A model generated the notes under the pieces. It made no database searches and was not told the origin of the DNA. It saw only the letters and a list, made by a program, of their open reading frames with translations. Shown here piece by piece: positions 23,297 through 32,699 of a stretch of 64,000 bases of DNA; position 1 is the stretch's first letter; each line of letters opens with the position of its first letter. The DNA is taken from contig NZ_BKCF01000001.1 of NCBI RefSeq assembly GCF_009014635.1, positions 682,001-746,000 on the forward strand. The letters run 5' to 3'. Origin of the DNA: Patiriisocius marinistellae. Its GTDB lineage: Bacteria; Bacteroidota; Bacteroidia; Flavobacteriales; Flavobacteriaceae. Made by a program: the position numbers and the translations under genes.

Positions 23297-25084
23297 TTAT
23301 GCTTCACAAGATGCACAGTCTTTCTTTTGCTTAAATTTTTGTGCTGCGTTCATACTGTGCTGGTAGTAAAGGGATTTTAACCCTAGTTTCCAAGCAGTAA
23401 TATGAATTTTGTTTATCTCTTTAGTAGGGGTGTCTGGGTGTACAATTATATTTACAGATTGCCCTTGGTCAATATGATTTTGGCGGTTAGCAGCTTGGTA
23501 TACAATATCTAACTGGTCTATTTCTGAATATGTTTTAAATACATCTTTTTCATTTTCTGTTAAGAAATCAAGATGTTGTACTGATCCATCTCTATCGCGA
23601 ATGTCTAACCAAACTTCTCTTGTGTCCATACCTTTTTCTTGTAGTAATTCTACTAAAAATGGGTTTTTAATGGTGGTTTTAATTTTTGCAATATCCTTTA
23701 CATAAATATTAGACCAGATAGGCTCAATCCCTTGAGAAACCTGCCCTAAAATAAATGCAGATGAGGTGGTAGGAGCAACAGCGTTTAATGTTGTATTTCT
23801 TCTTCCATATCCTTTTAACACTTCTGGCTCACCAAAAACATCTGCTAATTCTTCTGAGGCTTTATAAGAACGTTCTTTGATTTCTCTAAAGATTTCGCTG
23901 TTTAAATCAAACGCTTCTTTACTATTAAAGGCGTGTTTTTTAGATTGTAATAATGAATGCCATCCTAGAACTCCAAGGCCTAATGCTCTATTTTCTTTTG
24001 CAAAATTATAAGCACGCTCCATGAACAGAAATGTTTGACGATCTTCTCTGTCTTCTGAATTTTTATACGATTCTAATTTTTCTAAAAATTCTGTAATAAC
24101 AGCATCTAAGAAATATACCATTGTCTCAACGGCATCTGTGTTTTTCCACTTATCGTAATGCAATACATTGATGCTAGAAAGGACACACACAAAAGACCAA
24201 TTATGATCTGACGGTAGCATTATCTCTGTACATAAGTTACTTGCGTGTATTTTATGTCCTTTGTCTTTATAAACGTCTGCGGCATTATTATTTGCATTGT
24301 CTGTGAAAAAGATATACGGGTAGCCCATCTCACCACGGCTTTGTAATACTTTTGCCCATGTTGTTCTTTTTTCTACATCGCCAGCAATCATTTCTTCCAT
24401 CCACTCATTAGTCACAGTTACACCATGAGTAAGTTCTTGAATAGGGTTTCCTTCACTTCCTATTTCTAAAAATTCTTTAATATCTGCATGATCTATAGGT
24501 AAATATGGAGAAAAACGACCACGACGTACAGATCCTTGACTTACAACATCTACCATAGATTCAAACAGTCGCATAATATGTACTGCACCAGATGCTTCAC
24601 CATTGTTTTTGATAGCGGCTCCACGAGGACGTATTTTTCCAAAAAAGCCAGATGTTCCACCGCCTAATTTAGACATCATTCCTACTTCAGATTGTGTGTA
24701 AAGAATGTTACCTATGTCATCATCAATATGTGATCCAAAACAGCTAATAGGTAAGCCTCTCTTTTTTCCAAAGTTAGACCAAACAGGAGATGCTAATGAG
24801 TAATAACCTTCAGACATGTAGCCATAAAACTTATCTGCATATCCAGGCATTCCTAATATATCTTCTGCTCTTTCAGCAATCTCTCTAATGCGTTGCTCTG
24901 GGCCAACACCTTCTGTAAGGTATCCAGCTTTCAAAAAATTACGGCTGTTTTCATTAAGCCATTTAAAACTTTCGTTTTTAGATTCGGCATTTGAAATCGC
25001 TTCTTTTCTAGCGGCAATTAAACTATTTGTGTTTTTTGAAGTTTTCTTAACTTCTTGTGAGGTATTATTTTCTTGTTGAATCAT
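23297..25084 (-). CDS. nrdA: Class I ribonucleotide reductase large subunit, without ATP-cone
   Basis: The 595-residue catalytic subunit reduces ribonucleoside diphosphates. Active-site motifs are present: LPISCFGSHIDD, SNLCTEIMLP (Asn, Cys and Glu of the radical site) and FVCVLSSINV, with the finger-loop and radical-transfer region late in the protein. The C-terminal redox pair is in CASCEA (C590, C593). It is about 165 residues shorter than the E. coli protein because the N-terminal ATP-cone is absent; the regulatory cone is instead on NrdB. It lies one base after nrdB and ends at a strong terminator. Confidence 0.96.
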   Translation of the reverse strand: MIQQENNTSQEVKKTSKNTNSLIAARKEAISNAESKNESFKWLNENSRNFLKAGYLTEGVGPEQRIREIAERAEDILGMPGYADKFYGYMSEGYYSLASPVWSNFGKKRGLPISCFGSHIDDDIGNILYTQSEVGMMSKLGGGTSGFFGKIRPRGAAIKNNGEASGAVHIMRLFESMVDVVSQGSVRRGRFSPYLPIDHADIKEFLEIGSEGNPIQELTHGVTVTNEWMEEMIAGDVEKRTTWAKVLQSRGEMGYPYIFFTDNANNNAADVYKDKGHKIHASNLCTEIMLPSDHNWSFVCVLSSINVLHYDKWKNTDAVETMVYFLDAVITEFLEKLESYKNSEDREDRQTFLFMERAYNFAKENRALGLGVLGWHSLLQSKKHAFNSKEAFDLNSEIFREIKERSYKASEELADVFGEPEVLKGYGRRNTTLNAVAPTTSSAFILGQVSQGIEPIWSNIYVKDIAKIKTTIKNPFLVELLQEKGMDTREVWLDIRDRDGSVQHLDFLTENEKDVFKTYSEIDQLDIVYQAANRQNHIDQGQSVNIIVHPDTPTKEINKIHITAWKLGLKSLYYQHSMNAAQKFKQKKDCASCEA

Positions 25085-25085
25085 T

Positions 25086-26360
25086 TTAAAAAAGGTCGTC
25101 GCTAGTTATACTTTGTGTTCTTTTACTATAATTTACAGATCGTTTTACGAAGAAGTCGCCATGTTTGGTTCCTATTATTTCATCATCAAACCATTCGGTT
25201 TCTCTTACAAGTGTTTCATCTACTTCGAAGACTTTTTCAACACCTATGCTTTCTAGTGATTTGTTAAAACGATTTTTAAGAAATTCATTAATTACATTTT
25301 TAGGTAAAAAATCTAACTCTCCTTCTTCAAAAATCCAATCTACTAAATCAACCTCTGCATCAAACGCGTCTCTGCATAATTGTTTAATGTTTTCATGATA
25401 TTCAGGTGTAAACCACTCTGGATGTTCATTCTTTAATATCATTATAAGTTCGATGCCAAAATCACCGTGAATTTGCTCTTCTTTAGAGGTTGCCTCTACC
25501 ACGTTAGAAATACCCTTTAACATATTCTTGTGCTTGTTAAAAGCCATGATAATCAAGAATTGTGAGAATAATGATACATGCTCTATGAATAAAGAAAATA
25601 ACAATACTGACTCAGCATACTCTTTATTGTCATCACTCTTAGAATTACGTAGTGCAGTTTCTAAATATTGCACACGCTTCATGATTACAGGTTTCTTCTT
25701 AAGCTCTTTAAATTCTTTATTTAAACCTAAAATTTCTAAAAGGTGAGAATATGCGTCTGCATGACGTACTTCACTTTCTGCAAACGTAGACCCTACAGCA
25801 CCTATTTCTGGTTTAGGCATTCTTTGATATAAATCACCCCAGAAATTTTTAACTGCTACCTCAATTTGAGAAATGGCTAGCATTGTGTTTTTTATAGCAC
25901 CACGCTCTACTGTATCTAATCTTGTTTTAAAATCTTGGATATCACTTGTAAAATTAAACTCAGTATGGATCCAATATGAATGACGAATAGCAGGGACATA
26001 TTCATATAATTGAGGGTACTCATATGGCTTAAGGCTTATGCGCTTTTCAAAAATATCTGTCTTACGCTCTTGTGCTCTTTTGTCACGATATAATATATAT
26101 GCTTTTGCAACTTCGGGAAAACCACATTCCATAAGTTTTGTTTCCACAATATCCTGTACTTGTTCAATCGTAGGAATGTATGTAGTGTCGTTTTGCTTTC
26201 TTTCGACAAGTGATTTATAAACAGATATGGCAACATTTTGTGCATCCTCACTAGACCCATTGTTACCAACAGACATTGCTTTAGATACAGCCGCTGTTAT
26301 TTTATCTAAGTGAAACGATTTTGTAGTAAAGTCTCGCTTTCTTATGTGTGTAATTTCCAT
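25086..26360 (-). CDS. nrdB: Class I ribonucleotide reductase small subunit with N-terminal ATP-cone
   Basis: The 424-residue protein joins an ATP-cone (about 3-95: IRKRDFTTKSFHLDKI, TIEQVQDIVETKL, AYILYRDKR) to a ferritin-like radical subunit. Probable metal ligands are E167, E197 and H200 (ESEVRH), E260 (FIEH), E295 and H298 (EEQIH). Y204, four residues after H200, is at the place of the E. coli radical tyrosine. The first ligand is Glu rather than the Asp of class Ia. A cone on NrdB rather than NrdA is the arrangement described for Leeuwenhoekiella blandensis, whose enzyme is class Id with a manganese centre. Whether this protein uses Mn or Fe cannot be seen here. Confidence 0.95.
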   Translation of the reverse strand: MEITHIRKRDFTTKSFHLDKITAAVSKAMSVGNNGSSEDAQNVAISVYKSLVERKQNDTTYIPTIEQVQDIVETKLMECGFPEVAKAYILYRDKRAQERKTDIFEKRISLKPYEYPQLYEYVPAIRHSYWIHTEFNFTSDIQDFKTRLDTVERGAIKNTMLAISQIEVAVKNFWGDLYQRMPKPEIGAVGSTFAESEVRHADAYSHLLEILGLNKEFKELKKKPVIMKRVQYLETALRNSKSDDNKEYAESVLLFSLFIEHVSLFSQFLIIMAFNKHKNMLKGISNVVEATSKEEQIHGDFGIELIMILKNEHPEWFTPEYHENIKQLCRDAFDAEVDLVDWIFEEGELDFLPKNVINEFLKNRFNKSLESIGVEKVFEVDETLVRETEWFDDEIIGTKHGDFFVKRSVNYSKRTQSITSDDLF

Positions 26361-27060
26361 AAATATTGAGTGCTATTGTGTTCTATAATGATAGGTAAAT
26401 ATCTCATAAATTTAGAGACAAAATGAAGATAATTGTGGGGGTTTCTCAACATGGTTATTAACAAAACGTTAAGGGTTCAATTAGAATAGGAGTTCACGTC
26501 AAAATGAAAAATATCAACACTGTTTTGTTAAAAAGTATTGACTAAATTTTTCAAAACGAGAAAATTGATTTGTATATAAATTTGAATTTTAGATATAAAA
26601 TAATGATTTGAATTTCACTTAAATTGTGAGATATCTATTAGAGCATGTTTTTTTAAAGTGCTGAAAAACAAATTATTAAAAATGATTTATTGTTAAGCAA
26701 AACTCATTTTTAAGTTTAATTATCTATACTATTTATTATAATTTTTCATGGATTTTTTTGAATATTTTAAAAATGAGTCATTGTTCACAAGTTATTTTTA
26801 TCTCATAGGTAGCAAATAGACATGTGGTTATCTATTAGCGATTAAGAAATTATATTTAATATAAAATAGGGGATAAAGAAGTGTATTTAAGGTCGTGATT
26901 AGTTTATTTAAAAAAAGGTAAGAAACCAAATCTAATACCTAGTTTATTAATTATAAATAACGAATAAAATTTATAGGTATATGCTTTTTATTTTTGAGAA
27001 AACTTGAAGCCATACTTATTTAAATAATAGCTTATTTACTGATGAAAGAAGCTATAATCT
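26361..27060. other. 700-base AT-rich intergenic region
   Basis: Between chrA and nrdB (both minus) there is no frame of useful length, no tRNA and no clear terminator hairpin. The part next to nrdB should hold its promoter; TTTTGTCTC about 68 bases upstream could be a -33 box. The remainder is unusually rich in A and T with many short poly-A/T runs. It may be decayed coding DNA or a long control region. Confidence 0.4.
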
Positions 27061-28197
27061 TTAAATCAAAAATTGTAACAAGTATCCAAGAATAGCCCCA
27101 GCAATTACAACCCAAATTACTGAAAGCTTCTTAAAGCCAAACACTAATATTGCAGAAATAATAGCAATAATAACTGCAGGCCATGCAACAAGTGTTTCAC
27201 GAGCCATAGTTAGAAGTACAGAAATCATCACCGCAACCGCAGCAATATTTACGCTATCTAAAAACCCTCTAAGTAATTTAGATTTTTGCATTATAGGTAC
27301 TAGAGGATTTAATATCCAAACAAATAAAAACGACGGAAGAAAAATTCCTAGTGTTGCTCCAATGGCTCCCCAAAACCCTCCTAATTGATACCCAATAAAT
27401 GTTGCCGTTGATAATACAGGACCGGGCGTAAACTGTCCTATTCCTATTGCCTCAATAAGTGCTGGGCGGGATAGTAGTCCCGTGGTGACAAGTTCGGCAT
27501 CAAGATAAGCAAAGAGGACGTAACCGCTACCGTAGAGAATACTACCTACTTTTAAAAACGTCCAAAAAATATTTAATGAAGTAAGCTTAGTTGCAACTTC
27601 TGTAGAAAATAAAAATAGAAGAAAAGGAGAAATATTATTTACGGATGTATTGATTACTTTGCTTTTCAGAAAAAAATATAACATCCCTAAAAGACCACCT
27701 GCGAGAAGTGCAAAAATCTCGTTGACACCATATAGGCTAGCCGCAAGGACAAGCAAACCAATGATTGCTAACTCCCAATTTTTAAGTGCCTTTTTTCCTA
27801 GTTTAAATATTGCCGAAGCTATAATCACTAAAACTGCTGGTTGAATTCCAGCAACAAAAGGTTTGATTTCTGGGAGTTCGCCATATTGGGTATACAACCA
27901 TGCGAGGATAAGTGTGATGATTACAGCTGGAAATACAAACGAAAACCCTGCAACAAAAAGGCCTTTTACGCCTGCGCGTTCGTGACCGCAATGCATGGTC
28001 ATCTCGGTAGAGTTTGGACCTGGAATTAGATTTGTAGCGCCTACAAGGTCTAGAAAATGCTGTCGCGTCATCCACTTGCGTTTAGTCACCACTTCATCTT
28101 CCATCATAGCAATATGTGCCGCAGGTCCACCAAATGCAAAAAAACCTAGTTTGAGGAATACTAATGATAATTCTTTTAAAGAATTTTTTGTAGACAT
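27061..28197 (-). CDS. chrA: Chromate transporter family protein (ChrA-like)
   Basis: The 378-residue protein has the two homologous CHR halves of the long form. The first half contains FLKLGFFAFGGPAAHIAMM (14-32) and GATNLIPGPNSTEM (about 53-66). The second contains FLKVGSILYGSGYVLFAYL (about 216-234) and IGIGQFTPGPVLSTATFIGY (about 252-271). Ten to twelve membrane segments are expected. ChrA exports chromate in resistant proteobacteria; in Bacteroidota the substrate may be sulfate or another oxyanion. It starts 4 bases before the stop region of the upstream exported protein gene, so the two probably share a transcript. Confidence 0.9.
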   Translation of the reverse strand: MSTKNSLKELSLVFLKLGFFAFGGPAAHIAMMEDEVVTKRKWMTRQHFLDLVGATNLIPGPNSTEMTMHCGHERAGVKGLFVAGFSFVFPAVIITLILAWLYTQYGELPEIKPFVAGIQPAVLVIIASAIFKLGKKALKNWELAIIGLLVLAASLYGVNEIFALLAGGLLGMLYFFLKSKVINTSVNNISPFLLFLFSTEVATKLTSLNIFWTFLKVGSILYGSGYVLFAYLDAELVTTGLLSRPALIEAIGIGQFTPGPVLSTATFIGYQLGGFWGAIGATLGIFLPSFLFVWILNPLVPIMQKSKLLRGFLDSVNIAAVAVMISVLLTMARETLVAWPAVIIAIISAILVFGFKKLSVIWVVIAGAILGYLLQFLI

Positions 28198-28200
28198 TTA

Positions 28201-28908
28201 TTAACCAGCTTTTAAAATGTCTGTCCCTAAATACTTGTCGTCTTTATTATAAAACCAAGCTCTAATTGCGGGTATTTTAATATCGTTTATGACAGTTTCT
28301 TTATTTAAAAGTATATACTCGCCAGTATCTTTTCCTTTTGCGTTAGGATCGCCTTTAAAAAACTGGTAAGTTTCCATTGCGTACGTTTTTGGGTTAAAAT
28401 AGAAATACCAAACATCGCTCCCCACAGCTTCATCGTAAGTTGCCTTTAATACTAAATACTCTTTGCCTTTAAAAGTTTTTCTTTCTACAGTTTCAAAAAT
28501 TTGGGTGCCAGGATCCTTTAGTTTCATAGGGAGCCCATATAGATAAGTATAGTAATTTTTTAAAAAGCCAGCAGTTTCACAAGGAGTTCTGCGTTGTGGT
28601 TCGCTAATAGAATCTGTAATACTTGTAGTGCATTTTCCTTTTTTAATGCTATGCATTGTTTGTATAGAGTCTCGAGTAGCAACAACTTTAAAATACTCAT
28701 TAGAAAGATCAATATCAATAATACTAACTCTTGGCGAGCCTCCTGGGGTTTCCATGGTAACATTAAGTGTGCCTTTAAATGTATCCCAATTATTGTGGGG
28801 GTCGTGATATGCAATAGCTTTATCAAGTAGTTGTTCGCCTGTAAGTTGTTGTGCGATCATGCCTTCGGAAATGAATAACAACAAAGCTATTAGATATGTA
28901 TATTTCAT
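28201..28908 (-). CDS. Exported protein, probably DUF6503 family
   Basis: Starting at the ATG at 28908 gives 235 residues with a signal peptide (MKYTYLIALLLFISEGMIAQ); the upstream extension to 29001 lacks signal character and runs into the terminator of the neighbouring gene. The mature protein, with LLDKAIAYHDPHNNWDTFKG near 12-31 of the mature chain and YFYFNPKTYAMETYQFF later, has the half-barrel pattern of LolA-like or DUF6503 periplasmic proteins. The LolA resemblance suggests lipid or lipoprotein binding, but no function is established. It is directly upstream of chrA. Confidence 0.75.
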   Translation of the reverse strand: MKYTYLIALLLFISEGMIAQQLTGEQLLDKAIAYHDPHNNWDTFKGTLNVTMETPGGSPRVSIIDIDLSNEYFKVVATRDSIQTMHSIKKGKCTTSITDSISEPQRRTPCETAGFLKNYYTYLYGLPMKLKDPGTQIFETVERKTFKGKEYLVLKATYDEAVGSDVWYFYFNPKTYAMETYQFFKGDPNAKGKDTGEYILLNKETVINDIKIPAIRAWFYNKDDKYLGTDILKAG

Positions 28909-28983
28909 AATGATGGTTTGTTTAGTTGAAAATAAAGTTAGCAAATTTCTGAAGAAAAAATAACAGAAGTCACATTTCCGAAG

Positions 28984-29019
28984 AAAAAAAGCACCTTTCA
29001 ATATGGAGAAAGGTGCTTT
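28984..29019 (-). terminator. Intrinsic terminator after the PiT gene
   Basis: Arms AAAGCACCTTTC and GAAAGGTGCTTT (12 bases, perfect) with an 8-base loop are followed on the minus strand by seven T. It separates the phosphate transporter from the DUF6503/chrA pair. Confidence 0.88.
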
Positions 29020-29046
29020 ATGATTTTTAGATATTATATTTAAAAA

Positions 29047-31293
29047 TTATTGTTTTTGATAACTTGAATAATATTCGTCCATTAGATTCATAATTCCATT
29101 TACAAGATCTTTCGTCTCTAATAATATATTGAAGTAAAGACTTGTGTTTTTTGGGCTAGACTCTTCTGTGCGAGTTCTCTCTATTTGTTTTTGGATTTTA
29201 TCATTAATTTTTCCTAATATTTCTTGTTTGCGTGAAAGAACGTAACTTATTCTTTCAAATTTACCGCTATCAAATACGTTAGCAATTTCGGTAAGTACAG
29301 AAGTTAGCTCTTGGTCCATTTCCTGAAGATCTTTTATCTGGCTAAAACGTAATTTTTTGTGATTGTTATTTACGTGCTTGTAACTCTTTTTTGTAATAAA
29401 ATCAAGTGATTGCGCCATATCTGTTAAATGACCTAAAATGGTGATATAGAAATTACTACCACGTACGCTTGTGTCGTCAAGATTTTTAATTAAGTAGAAA
29501 ATATTGTCTCTTAAATCTTCAATTTCTGCTTCTAACTTGTCAACCCCTTTTTTACTTTTCTTTAGCTTAGAGCTGTCTTCTTTAGCAAGGCCCTTAAGAA
29601 CATCTGAGTATATTTTATTAGTTCTAGAAACTACGTTTGAAATGTTATCAGCGCTTTCAGTAATAATCCCTTGAACAGTACTACTTTCAGACTTTTTCAA
29701 CGTTTTAGGGTCGATTGAAGTTGTATTTTTCTTCTTGTGAGACAAATAATTTCTTACTAATAAAATTGCTGTAATTAACAATAGAATAGGTACCATCACT
29801 GCTTTATTCCAACTAATTAAAAATACAACTGTACCAGCTGCTATTAATGCGCCAAATGCAGTGAAAAACCATCCCCCAATAACATTAAGAACACCTGCTA
29901 CACGGTATACAGCACTTTCTCTACCCCAAGCTCTATCTGCAAGAGACGTTCCCATAGCTACCATAAAGGTTACATATGTTGTTGATAATGGTAATTTCAT
30001 TGAGGTTGCGACAGATATTAAAACTCCAGCTACCATTAAATTTACTGATGCTCTAATCATATCAAAAGCAGGAGCGTCAATACTCTGGTCTTTTGTAAGA
30101 AGTTTATCCTCAGGCTTTTGAAAACTAGCATTGATTCTCTCTTGCATAGTTTTTGGGACTATAACGCCTATAGCACTTGAAAGTAATGTTGATCCTCTTA
30201 CAATTCCCCTAGAAAGCATATTAGGTTCAAATTTTTCATGAGTATTTCCTTGACGTGATAGGCTTAGTTCAGTTTCGGCTACTGTTTTTGCTTTTTTAGA
30301 AAACCATAATGTTGCAACCATAATTCCTCCTGCTATAAATAGTAGGAACGGCTCTGCTGGCATTTTCTTTTCTAAGATTTCCATAGAGAAATCTGTTGCA
30401 GCTACTCCAGATATTGACCAAGCTTCATATGAGTGGTATGCAGCCATAGGAACACCAATAAAGTTTACCAAATCATTACCAGAAAATGCAAGAGCTAATC
30501 CAAAAGTCCCTACTGCGATTACTACAAGTAAAATACTTTTTTTAGTTAATTTTTGAAATGCATATGAGAAAAGGGTGAAAAACACAAACCCTACTACCAT
30601 TATAACATACTCATTTCCTTCAAGAAAGCCTTGTAGTTCCTTATAAAACGGAGACCCTTTAAGTCCTTTCATAAATATAAAATAAACGATAGCAGATAAG
30701 GCTAAACCTCCAAATAGAGCGCCAAAATTCTTCATTTTCTTTTCATAATGGAACGTAAAAATTCTACGGGAAATCCATTGAACAATTGCCCCTACAGTAA
30801 AGGCAATAACGACAGACATTAGTATACCACTTATAATCTCAATGGCTTTCTCAGTGTTAATGTAGTTGCCTATATCTGCGATTGTAACATCATCAGCTGC
30901 ACTAATTTTTATTAAAGAAATTACGATTGCCGCACCTAATAGATTAAATACAATAGAAACCGTTGTAGAAGTAGGAAGTCCAAGTGTATTAAAGAAATCT
31001 AATAACAATATGTCTGTAATCATTACAGCCATAAAAATCATCATAATTTCATCGAAGGTAAACATTGCGGGAACAAAAATTCCTTTTCGTGCGACTTCCA
31101 TCATACCACTAGAATAGACAGCCCCAATGAAAATTCCTAAACTAGCGACAATCATAATTGTTCGTAATGATATGGCTTTTGATCCAATCGCTGAGTTTAA
31201 GAAGTTAATTGCGTCATTACTAACTCCAACAACAATATCTGCAACTGCAAGTATTGTTAATGCTACTAACATTAATAAATAAATGTTATCCAT
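29047..31293 (-). CDS. PiT-family inorganic phosphate transporter with C-terminal PhoU-like domain
   Basis: A 748-residue inner-membrane protein. Residues 1-165 and about 370-520 hold the paired PiT signature regions, including DIVVGVSNDAINFLNSAIGS and the matching GLPTSTTVSIVFN and LPLSTTYVTFMVAMGTSLA loops. About ten helices lie between. Residues about 545-748 are soluble, helical and coiled-coil-like, resembling PhoU (NISNVVSRTNKIYSDVLKG onward), which may couple transport to phosphate signalling. I chose the second in-frame ATG (MDNIYLLML) because the predicted transcript start lies at the first ATG (31311). The Pho-box-like site at 31342-31359 precedes it, and a porin gene lies upstream on the same strand. 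Confidence 0.9.
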   Translation of the reverse strand: MDNIYLLMLVALTILAVADIVVGVSNDAINFLNSAIGSKAISLRTIMIVASLGIFIGAVYSSGMMEVARKGIFVPAMFTFDEIMMIFMAVMITDILLLDFFNTLGLPTSTTVSIVFNLLGAAIVISLIKISAADDVTIADIGNYINTEKAIEIISGILMSVVIAFTVGAIVQWISRRIFTFHYEKKMKNFGALFGGLALSAIVYFIFMKGLKGSPFYKELQGFLEGNEYVIMVVGFVFFTLFSYAFQKLTKKSILLVVIAVGTFGLALAFSGNDLVNFIGVPMAAYHSYEAWSISGVAATDFSMEILEKKMPAEPFLLFIAGGIMVATLWFSKKAKTVAETELSLSRQGNTHEKFEPNMLSRGIVRGSTLLSSAIGVIVPKTMQERINASFQKPEDKLLTKDQSIDAPAFDMIRASVNLMVAGVLISVATSMKLPLSTTYVTFMVAMGTSLADRAWGRESAVYRVAGVLNVIGGWFFTAFGALIAAGTVVFLISWNKAVMVPILLLITAILLVRNYLSHKKKNTTSIDPKTLKKSESSTVQGIITESADNISNVVSRTNKIYSDVLKGLAKEDSSKLKKSKKGVDKLEAEIEDLRDNIFYLIKNLDDTSVRGSNFYITILGHLTDMAQSLDFITKKSYKHVNNNHKKLRFSQIKDLQEMDQELTSVLTEIANVFDSGKFERISYVLSRKQEILGKINDKIQKQIERTRTEESSPKNTSLYFNILLETKDLVNGIMNLMDEYYSSYQKQ

Positions 31294-31315
31294 AATAAAT
31301 TGTGTAATCATGATG

Positions 31316-31359
31316 CAAATGTCTCAATTTTGCTGAGTCCATTTGTTATCAAATTGTTA
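31316..31359 (-). promoter_or_regulatory. Pho-box-like direct repeat and promoter of the PiT gene
   Basis: Read on the minus strand, TAACAAT-TTGA-TAACAAA (31359-31342) is a 7-4-7 direct repeat with an 11-base period. Exactly 18 bases later comes GACATTTG (31323-31316), one mismatch from the -7 consensus TAnnTTTG. The same geometry occurs before the porin and the beta-helix lipoprotein. The 11-base period is that of the E. coli PhoB box. PhoB-type control is inference. Confidence 0.65.
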
Positions 31360-32565
31360 TTAAAAATGTAAATCAAATCCAGTTCTAAGCATAATATTAT
31401 CATCATCACTATCCTTAGTACCGTAGCTAACATCTGCTTGTATTTTAAGTTTATGTCCTACCACGTATTTTGAAACTCCTAAGGTATATTGATTTTGAGA
31501 ATCTCTGCCTGTAATATCGTCAAAATTTAAAGTTGTGCAACGGCCTGTAACTTCTATATTGTTTTTTAACAAATAACTCAACTGCATATTTATAGAGTTA
31601 CCTACTCTTACAATATCTCCAGTTTCTGTACCATCTTCATTTATTGCTATAGGAGCATCTGCGTCACGTTTTGCATATTCCCCCATAAAAGCAAGTCCTT
31701 TATATTTAAACATTGCATCTGCAAAGAAAGTTGTAATATCTGTTTCATATAAAGAAATACCGTCATCGAGAAACATGTAATTTCCTAAATTACTTCTGTT
31801 TTTCACAGCATCTTTATTATAGTCGTATGTGAGACCTACCATAAGCTTTGGTAACTTTTCTCGCTTTAAATCTCCTTGAGTATAATCTCCTTTTGAGCTG
31901 AAATTTCCGAAGGGCAAAAATTCTAGTCGACCTGTATATTGTAGTCCTCCTTCATTACCTTGTGTGATGTTTCTTCCTTCCCCTTGAGAGATAGCAATCT
32001 TTTCTCTAATAGTGAAGTCACCTCCAAGATTTGCATGATGACGTAATTGTATGCCTATATCACGGTCAATATTAAAGTTACTATTCAATAACGATCTGTC
32101 TATTAATTGCAAGTTTGCTGATGATATAACGCGTTCTACGTTTCCAGGTAACTTTGTTTGGCCCGCCCAAAGTTCAAAGTTTTCATAAAAATTCCACATT
32201 ATAACGGCATCTAAAAGAATGCGAGGTGTATTGCGATTAAATTGATTTGCTCCAGAGACATCTCTATTAGATAGTCCTATTTCAATTTTATATTTTAATT
32301 GAGGATTGTATGCAAAACCACTAAACTTTAGACGAGCTCTACGTATTGAAAAATCTTGTTCTGGTTTTCCATACTGCTCGTCGTCATGATCCCATACTGT
32401 GTTGAATCTGCCTTGAATACGAGGCGCAAATTTTACGCTAAAAGAACTGTCTTTTGCTACAAAATTTATTAAACCTTTTCCAAATTTGCTGTCACTAATG
32501 TTTTGAGCATTTGTAGAAAAACAAAAGAGAAGCAATGCTGCAAATAGCAGAGAACTTAATTTCAT
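31360..32565 (-). CDS. Phosphate-selective porin OprO/OprP family
   Basis: With the start at the ATG at 32565 the protein has 401 residues and a signal peptide (MKLSSLLFAALLLFCFSTNAQ); a TTG-started longer frame adds a non-signal stretch. The mature protein is a 16-18 strand beta-barrel of the porin O/P family: FSVKFAPRIQGRFNTVWD, DFSIRRARLKFSGFAYNPQLKYKIE split over about 70-95, ELWAGQTKLPGNVERV near 135-150, and an aromatic end GFDLHF typical of outer-membrane insertion. It precedes the PiT transporter on the same strand with 66 bases between, and has the same operator type, so the pair should form an outer/inner-membrane phosphate route. Confidence 0.9.
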   Translation of the reverse strand: MKLSSLLFAALLLFCFSTNAQNISDSKFGKGLINFVAKDSSFSVKFAPRIQGRFNTVWDHDDEQYGKPEQDFSIRRARLKFSGFAYNPQLKYKIEIGLSNRDVSGANQFNRNTPRILLDAVIMWNFYENFELWAGQTKLPGNVERVISSANLQLIDRSLLNSNFNIDRDIGIQLRHHANLGGDFTIREKIAISQGEGRNITQGNEGGLQYTGRLEFLPFGNFSSKGDYTQGDLKREKLPKLMVGLTYDYNKDAVKNRSNLGNYMFLDDGISLYETDITTFFADAMFKYKGLAFMGEYAKRDADAPIAINEDGTETGDIVRVGNSINMQLSYLLKNNIEVTGRCTTLNFDDITGRDSQNQYTLGVSKYVVGHKLKIQADVSYGTKDSDDDNIMLRTGFDLHF

Positions 32566-32596
32566 TATGAAAATATTTTTTAGTTTTTGTCGGTGG

Positions 32597-32640
32597 CAAA
32601 ATTCTACAATGTTTGTCAATCAAATGTTAACCTAAGATTA
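32597..32640 (-). promoter_or_regulatory. Pho-box-like direct repeat and promoter of the porin gene
   Basis: On the minus strand TAATCTT-AGGT-TAACATT (32640-32623) is followed after exactly 18 bases by GAATTTTG (32604-32597), one mismatch from TAnnTTTG. TTTG at 32624-32621 could act as a -33 box. This matches the PiT and lipoprotein promoters in spacing. Confidence 0.65.
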
Positions 32641-32672
32641 AGGATATGTTTTCTTATTTGATCAAGAAACAT

Positions 32673-32699
32673 AAAAAAAGGCTACCCAATGGGTAGCCT
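32673..32699 (-). terminator. Intrinsic terminator between divergent porin and MORN genes
   Basis: Arms AGGCTACCC and GGGTAGCCT (9 bases, perfect) around a 3-base loop are followed by seven T on the minus strand. No annotated gene ends here. It must end either a short RNA from the intergenic space or a leader transcript heading for the porin. Confidence 0.8.
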
